A DNA stretch of 64,000 bases from Pantoea sp050157905 (GCF_050157905.1 NZ_JBKIWZ010000001.1:2790001-2854000); one strand, 5' to 3'. Positions 9,416 through 18,858 are shown, counted from the first letter of the stretch. Made by a program: numbers and translations. The notes: generated by a model not told the origin, from the sequence alone.

Positions 9416-10553
9416 GTCATACCCTCTCGATCTTGAACAACTCGCACAACAGATTAAACAGTGGGGCGCCGAACTCGGCTTCCAGCAGGTCGGCATCACC
9501 GATACCGATCTCAGTGCCGAAGAGCCGCGTCTGCAGGCGTGGCTGGACAAGCAGTATCATGGCGAGATGGAGTGGATGGCGCGACACGGCATGATGCGGG
9601 CGCGTCCGCATGAACTGCTGCCTGGTACGCTGCGTGTGATCAGCGTTCGCATGAACTACCTTCCGGCCAAAGCCGCCTTTGCCAGCACGCTGAAAAATCC
9701 CCGCCTGGGCTATGTCAGCCGTTATGCATTAGGCCGCGATTACCACAAAGTATTGCGCAATCGACTGAAAAAGCTTGGAGAAATGATCCAGGCGCATTGC
9801 AGCACACTTAATTTTCGTCCCTTTGTCGACTCCGCCCCGCTACTGGAACGTCCGCTGGCGGCGAAAGCCGGGCTCGGCTGGACCGGCAAACATTCGCTGA
9901 TTCTGAATCGGGAAGCGGGCTCGTGGTTTTTCCTTGGTGAACTGTTGATCGACATTCCGCTGCCGGTGGATACCCCGCAACCGGAGCAGTGTGGCCGCTG
10001 TGTCGCCTGCATGACCATCTGCCCCACCGGCGCTATCGTCGAGCCCTACGTCGTGGATGCCCGTCGCTGTATTTCCTATCTGACTATTGAGCTGGAAGGC
10101 GCAATACCGGAAGCATTCCGTCCACTGATGGGTAACCGGATTTATGGCTGTGATGACTGTCAGCTCATCTGTCCGTGGAATCGCTATGGTCAGCTCAGTG
10201 ACGAAAGCGACTTTTCGCCACGCGCCGCGCTGCATGCGCCGGAGCTGATCGCGCTGTTTCAATGGGATGAAGCGAAGTTTCTGCGTATCACCGAAGGTTC
10301 GGCCATTCGTCGGATTGGTCATTTACGCTGGCTACGCAATGTCGCCGTCGCGCTGGGTAATGCGCCCTGGTCGGCCGATATCCTGCCGGTGCTGGAAGGG
10401 CGTCTCGGCGAGAGTGAGCTGCTGGATGAACATATTCAGTGGGCAATTGCGCAGCAGCAGCAGAAACGCGAACAGCTCGTTATCGATGTGCAGCCAGCCC
10501 AGCAGAAACGGCTGGTACGTGTCGTTGAAAAAGGGTTACCGCGTGATGCGTGA
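9414..10553 (+). CDS. queG: QueG, epoxyqueuosine reductase
   Basis: QueG performs the last step of queuosine synthesis, reducing epoxyqueuosine to queuosine in tRNA with a cobalamin cofactor and two 4Fe-4S clusters. I chose the ATG at 9414 (MSYPLDLEQLAQQIK), giving 379 residues, the same length as E. coli QueG; the frame stays open for 70 more codons upstream, inside antisense nnr. Cluster-binding cysteines are visible in CGRCVACMTICPTGA and CDDCQLICPWN. The start codon overlaps the nnr start on the other strand (shared AT in CATG), so each promoter must lie inside or very near the other gene. Confidence 0.96.
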   Translation: MSYPLDLEQLAQQIKQWGAELGFQQVGITDTDLSAEEPRLQAWLDKQYHGEMEWMARHGMMRARPHELLPGTLRVISVRMNYLPAKAAFASTLKNPRLGYVSRYALGRDYHKVLRNRLKKLGEMIQAHCSTLNFRPFVDSAPLLERPLAAKAGLGWTGKHSLILNREAGSWFFLGELLIDIPLPVDTPQPEQCGRCVACMTICPTGAIVEPYVVDARRCISYLTIELEGAIPEAFRPLMGNRIYGCDDCQLICPWNRYGQLSDESDFSPRAALHAPELIALFQWDEAKFLRITEGSAIRRIGHLRWLRNVAVALGNAPWSADILPVLEGRLGESELLDEHIQWAIAQQQQKREQLVIDVQPAQQKRLVRVVEKGLPRDA

Positions 10554-10903
10554 TTAACCAGCCCGGCAAAGATAAGCGTTTTCCACACGCTGTGAATAAA
10601 AATAAAAATCTGTTGTCATTCAACTGCAACAACGCTGAATTTGCTGTTAAATAACAAATTGAAATATTATCAAAAGCATATATATCAATGCTTTATAAAA
10701 AATTTGTGTTTATTTGATAATGAGACTAGCGCTTCGTTTAAAACATAAAGCTGTGGATAAGTCTGTTCAGAAACATTTTACAGATCGCGCTAATGGGCGC
10801 TAAGAATGGGGTGTCGCGCTGTGGATAACCTTCAGCAAACTATCAATACTCTCCGACGCAAACCAGCCGGACAAATTGACTGAAACAGAGAGGATGTTAA
10901 ATC
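10554..10903. other. datA: datA-like DnaA-titration locus (queG-glyV spacer)
   Basis: This AT-rich, gene-free spacer carries four 9-mers matching the DnaA box TTWTNCACA: 10579-10587 (TTTTCCACA, plus), 10591-10599 (TTATTCACA, minus), and 10752-10760 and 10820-10828 (both TTATCCACA, minus). A perfect IHF consensus (WATCAA-N4-TTR) lies at 10683-10695, between the second and third boxes. In E. coli the datA site, which with IHF stimulates hydrolysis of DnaA-bound ATP, maps next to glyVXY and queG at 94.7 min. Position and parts agree, so I call it the datA counterpart. Function is inferred from synteny and motifs. Confidence 0.8.
10683..10695 (+). promoter_or_regulatory. IHF-binding site in the datA-like locus
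   Basis: TATCAATGCTTTA matches WATCAANNNNTTR at every defined position. It is flanked by A/T tracts and sits between DnaA boxes, as required for datA function in E. coli. Confidence 0.65.
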
Positions 10904-10979
<76 letters not shown>

Positions 10980-11006
10980 ATAAAGAAGGGCACTGCTATA
11001 TAAAAC

Positions 11007-11082
<76 letters not shown>

Positions 11083-11103
11083 AAAGAGGGTACTGCTTAA
11101 ATC

Positions 11104-11179
<76 letters not shown>

Positions 11180-11221
11180 GCCCTGTACCGTTACAAAATT
11201 CTTCACCGGTACGGGGTGCGC

Positions 11222-11249
11222 ATTATACGAGAAATCGTTTCTGCTGCAA
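11222..11249 (-). promoter_or_regulatory. Promoter of the tRNA-Gly operon
   Basis: On the minus strand, -35 TTGCAG (11244-11249) and a perfect -10 TATAAT (11222-11227) are separated by 16 bp. They are followed by a GC-rich stretch (GCGCACCCC), the discriminator pattern of stringently controlled stable-RNA promoters. Confidence 0.8.
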
Positions 11250-11333
11250 GCGTCTGAAAGCAAAATTTTTCGCTTTCTGCGCGTTTGCCGATTAAATCGT
11301 CAATGTGGCGATTTCATGCGCACCCCTTGCCGG

Positions 11334-11882
11334 TTAAAGCTGCAAAAAGTGTTCGCGATAGTAAGCCAGCTCCGCTACGGACTCACGGATATCATCCAGT
11401 GCCTGGTGTGTGCCGCCTTTTTTGAAGCCTGGCAGAATCGCCGGTTTCCAGCGACGGGCCAGCTCTTTCAGCGTACTGACATCCAGGTAGCGATAGTGGA
11501 AGTACGCTTCCAGCTCGGGCATATATTTAAACAGGAAGCGGCGATCCTGCCCGATGCTGTTGCCACAGATTGGCGAGGTATTGGCCGGCACCCACTGTTT
11601 AAGAAATTCAATGGTCGCCAGCTCCGCTGCGCGATCGTCGATTTTACTTTCTTTGACCCGCGCCACCAGACCGCTATTGGTGTGGGTCCGGACATTCCAC
11701 TCATCCATCAGCGCAAGCTGTTCATCCGACTGATGAACGGCTATGACCGGCCCTTCCGCCAGAATGTTCAGGTTGGCGTCAGTCACCAGGGTCGCAATCT
11801 CAATAATGCGATCGTGGGTCGGATCAAGCCCGGTCATCTCAAGATCAATCCAGATCAGATTCTGTTCATTTCCAGTAGCCAT
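11334..11882 (-). CDS. orn: Oligoribonuclease
   Basis: Orn is the essential 3'-5' exonuclease that degrades di- and short oligoribonucleotides, including pGpG from c-di-GMP turnover. I prefer the ATG at 11882 (MATGNEQNLIWIDLEMTGL), giving 182 residues (E. coli 181); another ATG ten codons upstream adds a non-conserved leader. DEDDh catalytic motifs are visible: WIDLEMTGLDP, GNSIGQDRRFLFKY and HQALDDIRESV. It is divergent from rsgA, with about 100 bp between starts, as in E. coli. Confidence 0.97.
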   Translation of the reverse strand: MATGNEQNLIWIDLEMTGLDPTHDRIIEIATLVTDANLNILAEGPVIAVHQSDEQLALMDEWNVRTHTNSGLVARVKESKIDDRAAELATIEFLKQWVPANTSPICGNSIGQDRRFLFKYMPELEAYFHYRYLDVSTLKELARRWKPAILPGFKKGGTHQALDDIRESVAELAYYREHFLQL

Positions 11883-11983
11883 GCTGTTTCCTGCGGTTGC
11901 TATAGTCGTCATTCACAATGAATAAGGTGTATCATAGACGTTTTGCCCAGCCGGGCGAAATCTGGCTAACGCTGTGAGGGTGA

Positions 11984-13033
11984 GTGAGTAAAAATAAACT
12001 GTCAAAGGGCCAACAACGCCGCGTAAGCGCAAACCACGATCGCCGTCTCAACCAGCGCAGAGAGCGTCCGGAAGCGGATGACAACCTGTTTGGTGAAGCT
12101 GCAGATGGGGTCGTTGTCAGCCGTTTTGGCATGCACGCTGACGTTGAGGATAGCGCAGGCGTCACCCACCGCTGCAACATCCGCCGGACTATCCGTTCGC
12201 TGGTCACGGGCGATCGGGTACTGTGGCGTCCGGCAACCAGCGGCGGCAAGGGTATCGTCGAAGCGGTGCATGAGCGCACCAGCGTCCTGACCCGTCCCGA
12301 TTTTTACGACGGCGTGAAGCCGATGGCAGCGAATATCGATCAGATTATTATCGTCTCCGCCATCCTGCCGGAGCTGTCACTGAATATTATCGATCGTTAC
12401 CTGGTGGCCAGCGAAACGCTGGAGATTGAGCCGCTGCTGGTCCTGAACAAAACCGATCTGCTGGATGATGAGGCGCGTCTTCGCGTTAATCAGCAGATGG
12501 ATATCTATCGCCAGATTGGCTATCGCGTGGTGATGGTTTCCAGCCGGGCGAAAAAGGGTCTGGCCGATCTGGAAGCGGCGTTAACTGACCGTATCAGTAT
12601 CTTTGCCGGTCAGTCAGGTGTGGGAAAATCGAGCCTGCTGAATGCCCTGCTCGGCTTCGACAAGGATGAGCAGTCCGCTATCCTGACAAACGACGTTTCC
12701 GATGGCTCAGGACTAGGCCAGCACACTACCACGGCCTCACGGCTCTATCACTTCCCGCACGGCGGTGATGTGATTGACTCTCCGGGCGTACGTGAGTTCG
12801 GCTTATGGCATCTGGAGCCGGAACAGGTTACCCGTGGGTTTGTCGAATTCCGTGCATTTCTGGGTGCGTGTAAATTCCGCGACTGTAAGCACGGCAGCGA
12901 TCCGGGCTGTGCTATTCGTGAAGCGGTCGATGAGGGAAAAATTAACCGTTCCCGTTTCGATAACTACCACCGTATCCTGGAGAGCATGGCGCAGGTAAAA
13001 ACGCGTAAAAATTTCCCTGACGGTGAGAGTTAA
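11984..13033 (+). CDS. rsgA: RsgA, 30S ribosome-maturation GTPase
   Basis: RsgA is a circularly permuted GTPase that checks the decoding centre of the 30S subunit late in assembly and releases RbfA. The 349-residue product begins at a GTG (MSKNKLSKGQQRRV). The order of motifs is permuted: G4 (LNKTDLL) precedes G1 (GQSGVGKSSLLN) and G3 (DSPGVREFGL). A C-terminal zinc knuckle (CKFRDCKHGSDPGC) follows. Length is close to the E. coli protein (350). It is transcribed away from orn and toward psd. Confidence 0.97.
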   Translation: MSKNKLSKGQQRRVSANHDRRLNQRRERPEADDNLFGEAADGVVVSRFGMHADVEDSAGVTHRCNIRRTIRSLVTGDRVLWRPATSGGKGIVEAVHERTSVLTRPDFYDGVKPMAANIDQIIIVSAILPELSLNIIDRYLVASETLEIEPLLVLNKTDLLDDEARLRVNQQMDIYRQIGYRVVMVSSRAKKGLADLEAALTDRISIFAGQSGVGKSSLLNALLGFDKDEQSAILTNDVSDGSGLGQHTTTASRLYHFPHGGDVIDSPGVREFGLWHLEPEQVTRGFVEFRAFLGACKFRDCKHGSDPGCAIREAVDEGKINRSRFDNYHRILESMAQVKTRKNFPDGES

Positions 13034-13203
13034 CCGGTATAACCGCCTCTCAGCCATTCGCCGCTGAATTTTGCGAAATGTATTCCAGTCGTGCACAAGG
13101 AACGTGCAGCGTGCCGGAAATCGTATATAGTCGCGATCTGAACGGGGCACTGCTACAATCCGCCCCCTTTTTTTGTAACGTCATAAATAGCCAGGAGGCT
13201 AAG

Positions 13204-14103
13204 GTGTTTGATCGTTTAAAACTCGGCTTGAATCATATTCTCCCGAAGAAATGGCTGACTGAACTTGCCGGTTGGGGCGCCAGTCGCCGCGGTGGTTGGT
13301 TGACCAAACTGGTCATTGACATCTTTGTCTGGTTTTACAAGGTTGACATGGCGGAAGCACGCAAGCCTGACACGGCCAGCTACCGCACCTTCAATGACTT
13401 TTTCGTGCGTCCGCTCAAAGATGACGCACGTCCGGTCGATGCCGACGCCAGCCTGATCGCCCTGCCCGCTGATGGCGCGATCAGCCAGCTCGGTCATATT
13501 AATGGCGATCAGATTTTCCAGGCGAAAGGTCATCACTACTCTCTGGAAGCGCTGCTGGCGGGCGATGAGCGCATGGCCGCCCGCTTTGTGGAGGGTGAGT
13601 TTGTCACTACCTATCTGGCCCCGCGTGATTATCACCGTGTCCACATGCCGTGCAACGGCATTCTGCGTGAGATGATCTATGTGCCTGGCGATCTCTACTC
13701 GGTTAATCCGCTGACCGCACGTAATATTCCGAACCTGTTTGCCCGCAATGAGCGCGTGATCTGTTACTTTGAAACCGATATTGGCCCGATGGTGCAGATC
13801 CTGGTGGGTGCCACCATCGTTGGCAGCATCGAAACCGTTTGGGCGGGTACCATCACACCACCGCGTGAAGGGGTGATTAAACGCTGGCACTATCCGGCAG
13901 CCGAAGATGAAGGCGCGGTCGTCCTGCTGAAAGGTCAGGAGATGGGCCGTTTTAAACTCGGCTCAACCGTGATCAACCTGTTTGCGCCGGGCCGCGTCAA
14001 ACTGGCGGAAAGTCTGGAAGCGGAAAGCAAAACCCGTCTCGGCCAGCCGCTGGCGATTGCGCTGCCGGTTGCCACAGACATATCTGACGTCACCACAGAC
14101 TAA
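13204..14103 (+). CDS. psd: Phosphatidylserine decarboxylase proenzyme
   Basis: Psd converts phosphatidylserine to phosphatidylethanolamine at the inner membrane. It self-cleaves to create an N-terminal pyruvoyl group. The cleavage motif LGST (FKLGSTVINLF) is intact near the C-terminus, and the catalytic HRVHMPCNG segment is present. I chose the GTG at 13204 (VFDRLKLGLNHILP), preceded by AGGAGG, giving 299 residues; the frame is open 42 codons further upstream but that part is not Psd-like. mscM starts 12 bp after the stop, so psd-mscM are co-transcribed, as in E. coli. Confidence 0.95.
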   Translation: MFDRLKLGLNHILPKKWLTELAGWGASRRGGWLTKLVIDIFVWFYKVDMAEARKPDTASYRTFNDFFVRPLKDDARPVDADASLIALPADGAISQLGHINGDQIFQAKGHHYSLEALLAGDERMAARFVEGEFVTTYLAPRDYHRVHMPCNGILREMIYVPGDLYSVNPLTARNIPNLFARNERVICYFETDIGPMVQILVGATIVGSIETVWAGTITPPREGVIKRWHYPAAEDEGAVVLLKGQEMGRFKLGSTVINLFAPGRVKLAESLEAESKTRLGQPLAIALPVATDISDVTTD

Positions 14104-14115
14104 AGTGAGAGTCCT

Positions 14116-17100
14116 GTGCGCCCCATTCTCCTCCTGCTGCTGAGCCTCTGGCTCAGCAGCCCGGCCTCTGCGGCCAGCCTTCCTGACGCCAGCCAGCTGA
14201 AACAGCAGCTGGAAGAGATCAAATCAGCGAAAAGCTCCCCGACGCAGGCGGAGCAGATCCAGACGATCGAAGCTGCCCTGAATTTTCTCTCTGAACGCGA
14301 TGAATCTCTGGAGCGCGCCGCGCAATACCAGCAGGTTATTGATGACTTTCCGCGTCTGGCGCGTGAGCTGCGCCAGCAGATTGCGGCACTGAGCGACAGC
14401 GGGAAAACGGTACGCAGCAACATGAGCAGCGCCGAGCTGGATCAGGAGATCCTGCAGGTCAGCAGTCAGTTGCTGGAAGAGGGCCGGCAGGCGCGGCAGG
14501 AGCAGGATCGGGCGCGGGAAATCAGTGACTCCTTATCTCAGCTGCCCCAGCAGCAGACTGACGCCCGCCGGGCGATGACGGAAAGTGAACGCCGGTTACA
14601 GGGTGTCAGCAGTACGTCGCCTCAGGGTCAGCTGCAACTGGCGGCCCGCCAGGCAGAAAACGCCGCCGATAAAGCACGCGTCGATGAACTTGAACTCGCG
14701 CAGCTCTCGGCCAATAACCGCCAGGAGCTGGCGCGGATGCGGGCGGAAGCCCATCAGCGAAAAGCAACTCAGCTGGATAACTATCTGCAGGCGCTGCGCA
14801 ATCAGCTTAACGATCAACGGCAGCGTGAGGCGGAAGTGGCGCTGGCGCGCACCGAACAGCTGGCCGAAAACAGTGGCGATCTGCCGCCAGCGATCAGCGA
14901 TCAGTTCCGGGTCAACCGCGAACTCTCTGGTGCTCTGAATCAGCAGGCGCAGCGCATGGATCTGGTGGCGTCGCAGCAGCGTCTTGCCACTAACCAGATT
15001 ATTCAGGTCCGTCAGGCGCTCTCTACCCTGCGCGAACAATCACAGTGGCTGGGTGCCTCGAATCTGCTGGGGGAGGCGCTGCGGGCCCAGGTCGCGCGTC
15101 TGCCGGAAATGCCAAAATCTCAGCAGATTGACAATGAGATGGCGCAGCTTCGCGTGCAGCGTCTCTATTACGAAGATCTGCTGGAACGCCAGGAGGCTCT
15201 GCGCAAAGGACACCAGGCTGATGGCCAGGCCTACACGGCCGATCAGAAACGTATTCTTGATGCTCAGCTCCGCACCCAGCGTGAGCTGCTTAACTCCCTG
15301 ATTTCCGGCTGCGATACGCTGATCCTGGAGATCACCAAACTGAAAGTCGGTAATACCCAGCTGCAGGATGCGCTAACTGAGGTCAAAGATGCGACCCACC
15401 GCTACCTGTTCTGGACCGCCGATGTCAGCCCGATTAGCCTGAGTTATCCGCTGGATCTGGCGAAAGATCTTTCCCGCCTGCTGTCGCTGGATACCCTGGG
15501 TCAGCTTGGCAAAGCGATGGCAATGATGTTTACCAGCCGCCATTCAGTGCTGCCCATTATTGGCGCCCTGCTGCTGGTCGGCTTCAGCATCAGTTCACGC
15601 CGTCACTTTAATGCGTTTCTTGCGCGCTCCGCCAGCAAAGTGGGGAAGGTCACACAGGATCGCTTCCGCCTGACCATCAGGACGGTGTTCTGGTCGATTC
15701 TGGTGGCGCTGCCGCTGCCGGTGTTGTGGGGGGCGCTGGGTTATGGCCTGCAGAACGCCTGGCCCTACCCTATCGCCGTGGCGATTGGTGATGGCATTAC
15801 CGCCACACTGCCCCTGCTGTGGGTCTTTATGATCAGCGCCGCCTTTGCCCGCCCTAACGGCCTGTTTATTGTCCATTTCCGCTGGCCGCAGAACCGGGTG
15901 GCGCGCGCCATGCGCTACTACTCGCTGAGCATCGGCCTGATTGTGCCGCTGATCATGTTACTCATTGCTTTAGGTAATCTGGAAGATCGCCAGTTCTCCG
16001 CGTCTCTGGGCCGTCTCTGCTTCATTCTGATCTGTGGCGCAATCAGTATTGTCACGGTAAGCCTGAAGCGTTCCGGCATTCCGCTCTATCTCGATAAAGA
16101 GGGGAATGGCGAGAACATCGTGAATCGGATGTTGTGGAATCTGATGATCGCTATGCCGCTGATGGCAGCGCTTGCCTCTGCCGTGGGGTATCTGGCGACC
16201 GCGCAGGCACTGCTGGCGCGTCTTGAAACCTCTGTCGCCATCTGGTTCCTGCTGCTGGTCATCTATTACATCATCCGTCGCTGGATGCTGATTCAGCGGC
16301 GCCGGCTGGGCTTTGACCGGGCCCGACAGCGTCGTGCCGACATGCTAGCCAACCGGGCCCGCAGCGAAGAAGAGAAAGAGCAAGGCACTCAGAACACAGA
16401 CGCGATCGAAATCGAAGAGCCGGTCATCGATCTGGATGCGATCAGCGCCCAGTCATTGCGGTTGGTGCGTTCTATCCTGACGCTAATCGCCCTGGTTTCT
16501 GTCATTGTGCTCTGGTCGGAAATCCACTCCGCCTTCGGCTTCCTGGAGAATATTCAGCTATGGGATGTCAGTACTTCTGTACAGGGGGTGGAGTCGATTC
16601 AGCCGATCACCCTTGGCGCGGTGCTCATCGCCATTCTGGTGTTTATTATCACCACCCAGCTGGTGCGCAATATGCCTGCGCTCCTCGAACTGGCGCTGCT
16701 GCAGCATCTTAATCTGACACCCGGCACAGGCTATGCCATCACTACCCTGACCAAATACCTGTTGCTGCTGGTTGGCGGTCTGATCGGGTTCTCGATGATC
16801 GGGATTGAGTGGTCAAAGCTGCAGTGGCTGGTTGCGGCGCTTGGTGTAGGACTGGGGTTTGGTCTGCAGGAGATTTTTGCCAACTTTATCTCTGGTCTGA
16901 TCATCCTGTTTGAAAAGCCGATCCGCATCGGCGATACCGTGACGATTCGGGACCTGACCGGCAGTATCACCCGGATTAATACCCGCGCGACTACCATTAC
17001 CGACTGGGACCGCAAAGAGATTATCGTGCCGAATAAAGCTTTTATCACCGAGCAGTTTATTAACTGGTCGCTGTCCGATTCTGTCACGCGTGTGGTACTG

Positions 17101-17445
17101 ACTATTCCGGCCCCAGCCAAAGTCAGCAGCGAGCAGGTTACCACCATTCTGATACAGGCGGCTGAACGCTGTAGCTATGTGCTGGATACGCCACAACCGG
17201 AAGCCTTTCTCGTGGATCTGCAGCAGGGTATTCAGCTGTTTGAGCTGCGCGTGCATGCCGCAGAAATGGGGCATCGGATGCCGCTGCGCCATGAGCTGCA
17301 TCAGCTGATTCTGAGTGGATTCGATCAGCACGGTATTGAAATGCCGTTCCCGCCTTTCCAGATGCGGATGGAAACCCTGGGTAAGAAGCTGCCTGCCAGC
17401 AACGGTACGCCAGCTGCCCGCGCCTATAAATCTGGCGGTCTGTAA
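14116..17445 (+). CDS. mscM: MscM, miniconductance mechanosensitive channel
   Basis: MscM (YjeP) is a large MscS-superfamily channel that opens under hypo-osmotic shock. The 1109-residue protein (E. coli 1107) starts at GTG 14116. It has a signal peptide (LLLSLWLSSPASAA), a long Gln-rich coiled-coil periplasmic domain to about residue 450, then about eleven membrane segments. The C-terminal MscS core includes the pore helix ALGVGLGFGLQEIFANFISG and the beta domain (GDTVTIRDLTGSI). It directly follows psd and ends at a bidirectional terminator shared with mdh. Confidence 0.96.
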   Translation: MRPILLLLLSLWLSSPASAASLPDASQLKQQLEEIKSAKSSPTQAEQIQTIEAALNFLSERDESLERAAQYQQVIDDFPRLARELRQQIAALSDSGKTVRSNMSSAELDQEILQVSSQLLEEGRQARQEQDRAREISDSLSQLPQQQTDARRAMTESERRLQGVSSTSPQGQLQLAARQAENAADKARVDELELAQLSANNRQELARMRAEAHQRKATQLDNYLQALRNQLNDQRQREAEVALARTEQLAENSGDLPPAISDQFRVNRELSGALNQQAQRMDLVASQQRLATNQIIQVRQALSTLREQSQWLGASNLLGEALRAQVARLPEMPKSQQIDNEMAQLRVQRLYYEDLLERQEALRKGHQADGQAYTADQKRILDAQLRTQRELLNSLISGCDTLILEITKLKVGNTQLQDALTEVKDATHRYLFWTADVSPISLSYPLDLAKDLSRLLSLDTLGQLGKAMAMMFTSRHSVLPIIGALLLVGFSISSRRHFNAFLARSASKVGKVTQDRFRLTIRTVFWSILVALPLPVLWGALGYGLQNAWPYPIAVAIGDGITATLPLLWVFMISAAFARPNGLFIVHFRWPQNRVARAMRYYSLSIGLIVPLIMLLIALGNLEDRQFSASLGRLCFILICGAISIVTVSLKRSGIPLYLDKEGNGENIVNRMLWNLMIAMPLMAALASAVGYLATAQALLARLETSVAIWFLLLVIYYIIRRWMLIQRRRLGFDRARQRRADMLANRARSEEEKEQGTQNTDAIEIEEPVIDLDAISAQSLRLVRSILTLIALVSVIVLWSEIHSAFGFLENIQLWDVSTSVQGVESIQPITLGAVLIAILVFIITTQLVRNMPALLELALLQHLNLTPGTGYAITTLTKYLLLLVGGLIGFSMIGIEWSKLQWLVAALGVGLGFGLQEIFANFISGLIILFEKPIRIGDTVTIRDLTGSITRINTRATTITDWDRKEIIVPNKAFITEQFINWSLSDSVTRVVLTIPAPAKVSSEQVTTILIQAAERCSYVLDTPQPEAFLVDLQQGIQLFELRVHAAEMGHRMPLRHELHQLILSGFDQHGIEMPFPPFQMRMETLGKKLPASNGTPAARAYKSGGL

Positions 17446-17448
17446 GGC

Positions 17449-17475
17449 AAAACGCCCGGCTGAGTCGGGCGTTTT
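17449..17475. terminator. Bidirectional terminator between mscM and mdh
   Basis: AAAACGCCCG and CGGGCGTTTT form a perfect 10-bp stem around a 7-base loop. It has T tracts in both directions and lies 3 bp after mscM and 16 bp after mdh. Confidence 0.92.
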
Positions 17476-17491
17476 CATTCTGTACGATGCG

Positions 17492-18430
17492 TTACTGCTT
17501 AACGAACGCTTCACCCTGAGCAATATCTTTCTTCAGCGTCTCCAGCATGCCGGAGAGCGCCTGCTGTTCATACGCGCTAAGCGTGCCAATCGGCCTGCGC
17601 TCTGCAATACCCTTTTTCCCCAGTAGCAGCGGCTGTGAGAAGAAGCGTGCATGTTCGCCATCCCCTTCCACATAAGCACACTCCACTACATCTGGCTCAC
17701 CTTTCAGCGCACGTACCAGAGACAGACCAAAACGTGCCGCAGCCTGGCCCATCGACAACGTCGCCGATCCGCCACCCGCTTTGGCTTCCACTACTTCAGT
17801 TCCTGCGTTCTGAATTCGCCTGGTTAAATCGGCAACCTCCTGATCGCTAAAGCTGACGCCATTAACCTGGGATAACAGCGGCAGAATCGTTACGCCAGAA
17901 TGACCGCCAATGACCGGGACTTCAACCTGATCAGGTTGCTTGCCCTTCAGCGCCGCAACAAAGGTGTTAGCGCGGATGATGTCCAGCGTTGTGACACCGA
18001 ACAGACGATTTTTGTCATACACGCCGTGCTTTTTCAGTACTTCTGCTGCAATGGCTACTGTGGTATTGACCGGATTGGTAATGATGCCAATTAACGCCTC
18101 AGGCGCAGTCGTTGCCACCTGGTCAATCAGGTTACGAACGATACCGGCATTCACATTGAACAGATCTGCGCGATCCATACCGGGCTTACGGGCAACGCCA
18201 GCGGAGATAAGAACCACATCCGCGCCCCGTAAGGCCGGTGTGGCATCTTCACCGCTGAATCCCTGAACAGACACGGCAGTCGGAATATGACTGAGGTCAA
18301 CGGCAACGCCAGGTGTAACCGGCGCGATGTCATACAGTGAGAGTTCTGAACCTGCAGGAAGCTGGGTTTTGAGCAGAAGTGCGAGCGCCTGGCCTATGCC
18401 GCCAGCGGCACCGAGAACGGCAACTTTCAT
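17492..18430 (-). CDS. mdh: Malate dehydrogenase (NAD)
   Basis: Mdh oxidises malate to oxaloacetate in the TCA cycle. The 312-residue protein (E. coli 312) starts MKVAVLGAAGGIGQALALLL, the Rossmann NAD-binding loop. The substrate-binding ITNPVNTTVAIAAE segment, the catalytic His in VIGGHSGVTILPLLS and the mobile-loop arginines are visible. It is divergent from argR and convergent with mscM. Confidence 0.98.
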   Translation of the reverse strand: MKVAVLGAAGGIGQALALLLKTQLPAGSELSLYDIAPVTPGVAVDLSHIPTAVSVQGFSGEDATPALRGADVVLISAGVARKPGMDRADLFNVNAGIVRNLIDQVATTAPEALIGIITNPVNTTVAIAAEVLKKHGVYDKNRLFGVTTLDIIRANTFVAALKGKQPDQVEVPVIGGHSGVTILPLLSQVNGVSFSDQEVADLTRRIQNAGTEVVEAKAGGGSATLSMGQAAARFGLSLVRALKGEPDVVECAYVEGDGEHARFFSQPLLLGKKGIAERRPIGTLSAYEQQALSGMLETLKKDIAQGEAFVKQ

Positions 18431-18858
18431 TCTTAACTCCTTATTAAGGTGGGGCAGAGATGGGCCGAAATTCTATCTGTGTCAGACCTTAATCAACTGC
18501 TCAGGCAATGATAATTATCCGCTGTTAATTCTACGTGCTTTTGCACTTAATCTCCGGATTCAAAAGTTACTTATCATGACGCCTGAATGACCGACAACTT
18601 TGCCGTCGTCAGACAGAGAACGGCTGCGTGCATTTTCCGTTACTACACCACCAATAATATAACAACTTTGCAACCTTCGCTTTTTGCGGCTGTGACGGGG
18701 GTTTTGGTCTGAGCGAATTTATTTGCTATTATCGCCGCCCGCCAGCCGCCTGACCTTTGCTTACCCATTGAACGATTGCATAAAAATTCATTTAAATGCA
18801 TAATCACCACTCTGCCGCGGGCGGGTGCGCGGTTATTTTCTCTCTACACTGGTAACCT
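18431..18858. other. mdh-argR divergent intergenic region
   Basis: This 428-bp region has no supported ORF. It holds the promoters of both genes and, near argR, two ARG-box-like sequences (separate entry). Nothing else in it was recognisable to me. Confidence 0.6.
18775..18812 (+). promoter_or_regulatory. Tandem ARG boxes of the argR operator
   Basis: The left box, 18775-18792 (ATTGCATAAAAATTCATT), matches WNTGAATWWWWATTCANW with one mismatch. A second, weaker box (AATGCATAATCA at its left half) starts 20 bp later, at 18795, leaving a 2-bp gap. Autoregulatory argR operators in enterics are reported with a 2-bp gap rather than the usual 3. The site is about 45-85 bp upstream of the argR ATG. 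Confidence 0.6.

Noticed and set aside
9417..9550. N-terminal extension of nnr to an upstream ATG
   Set aside because: The added residues are antisense to queG codons and unlike Nnr; the start at 9415 matches the family.
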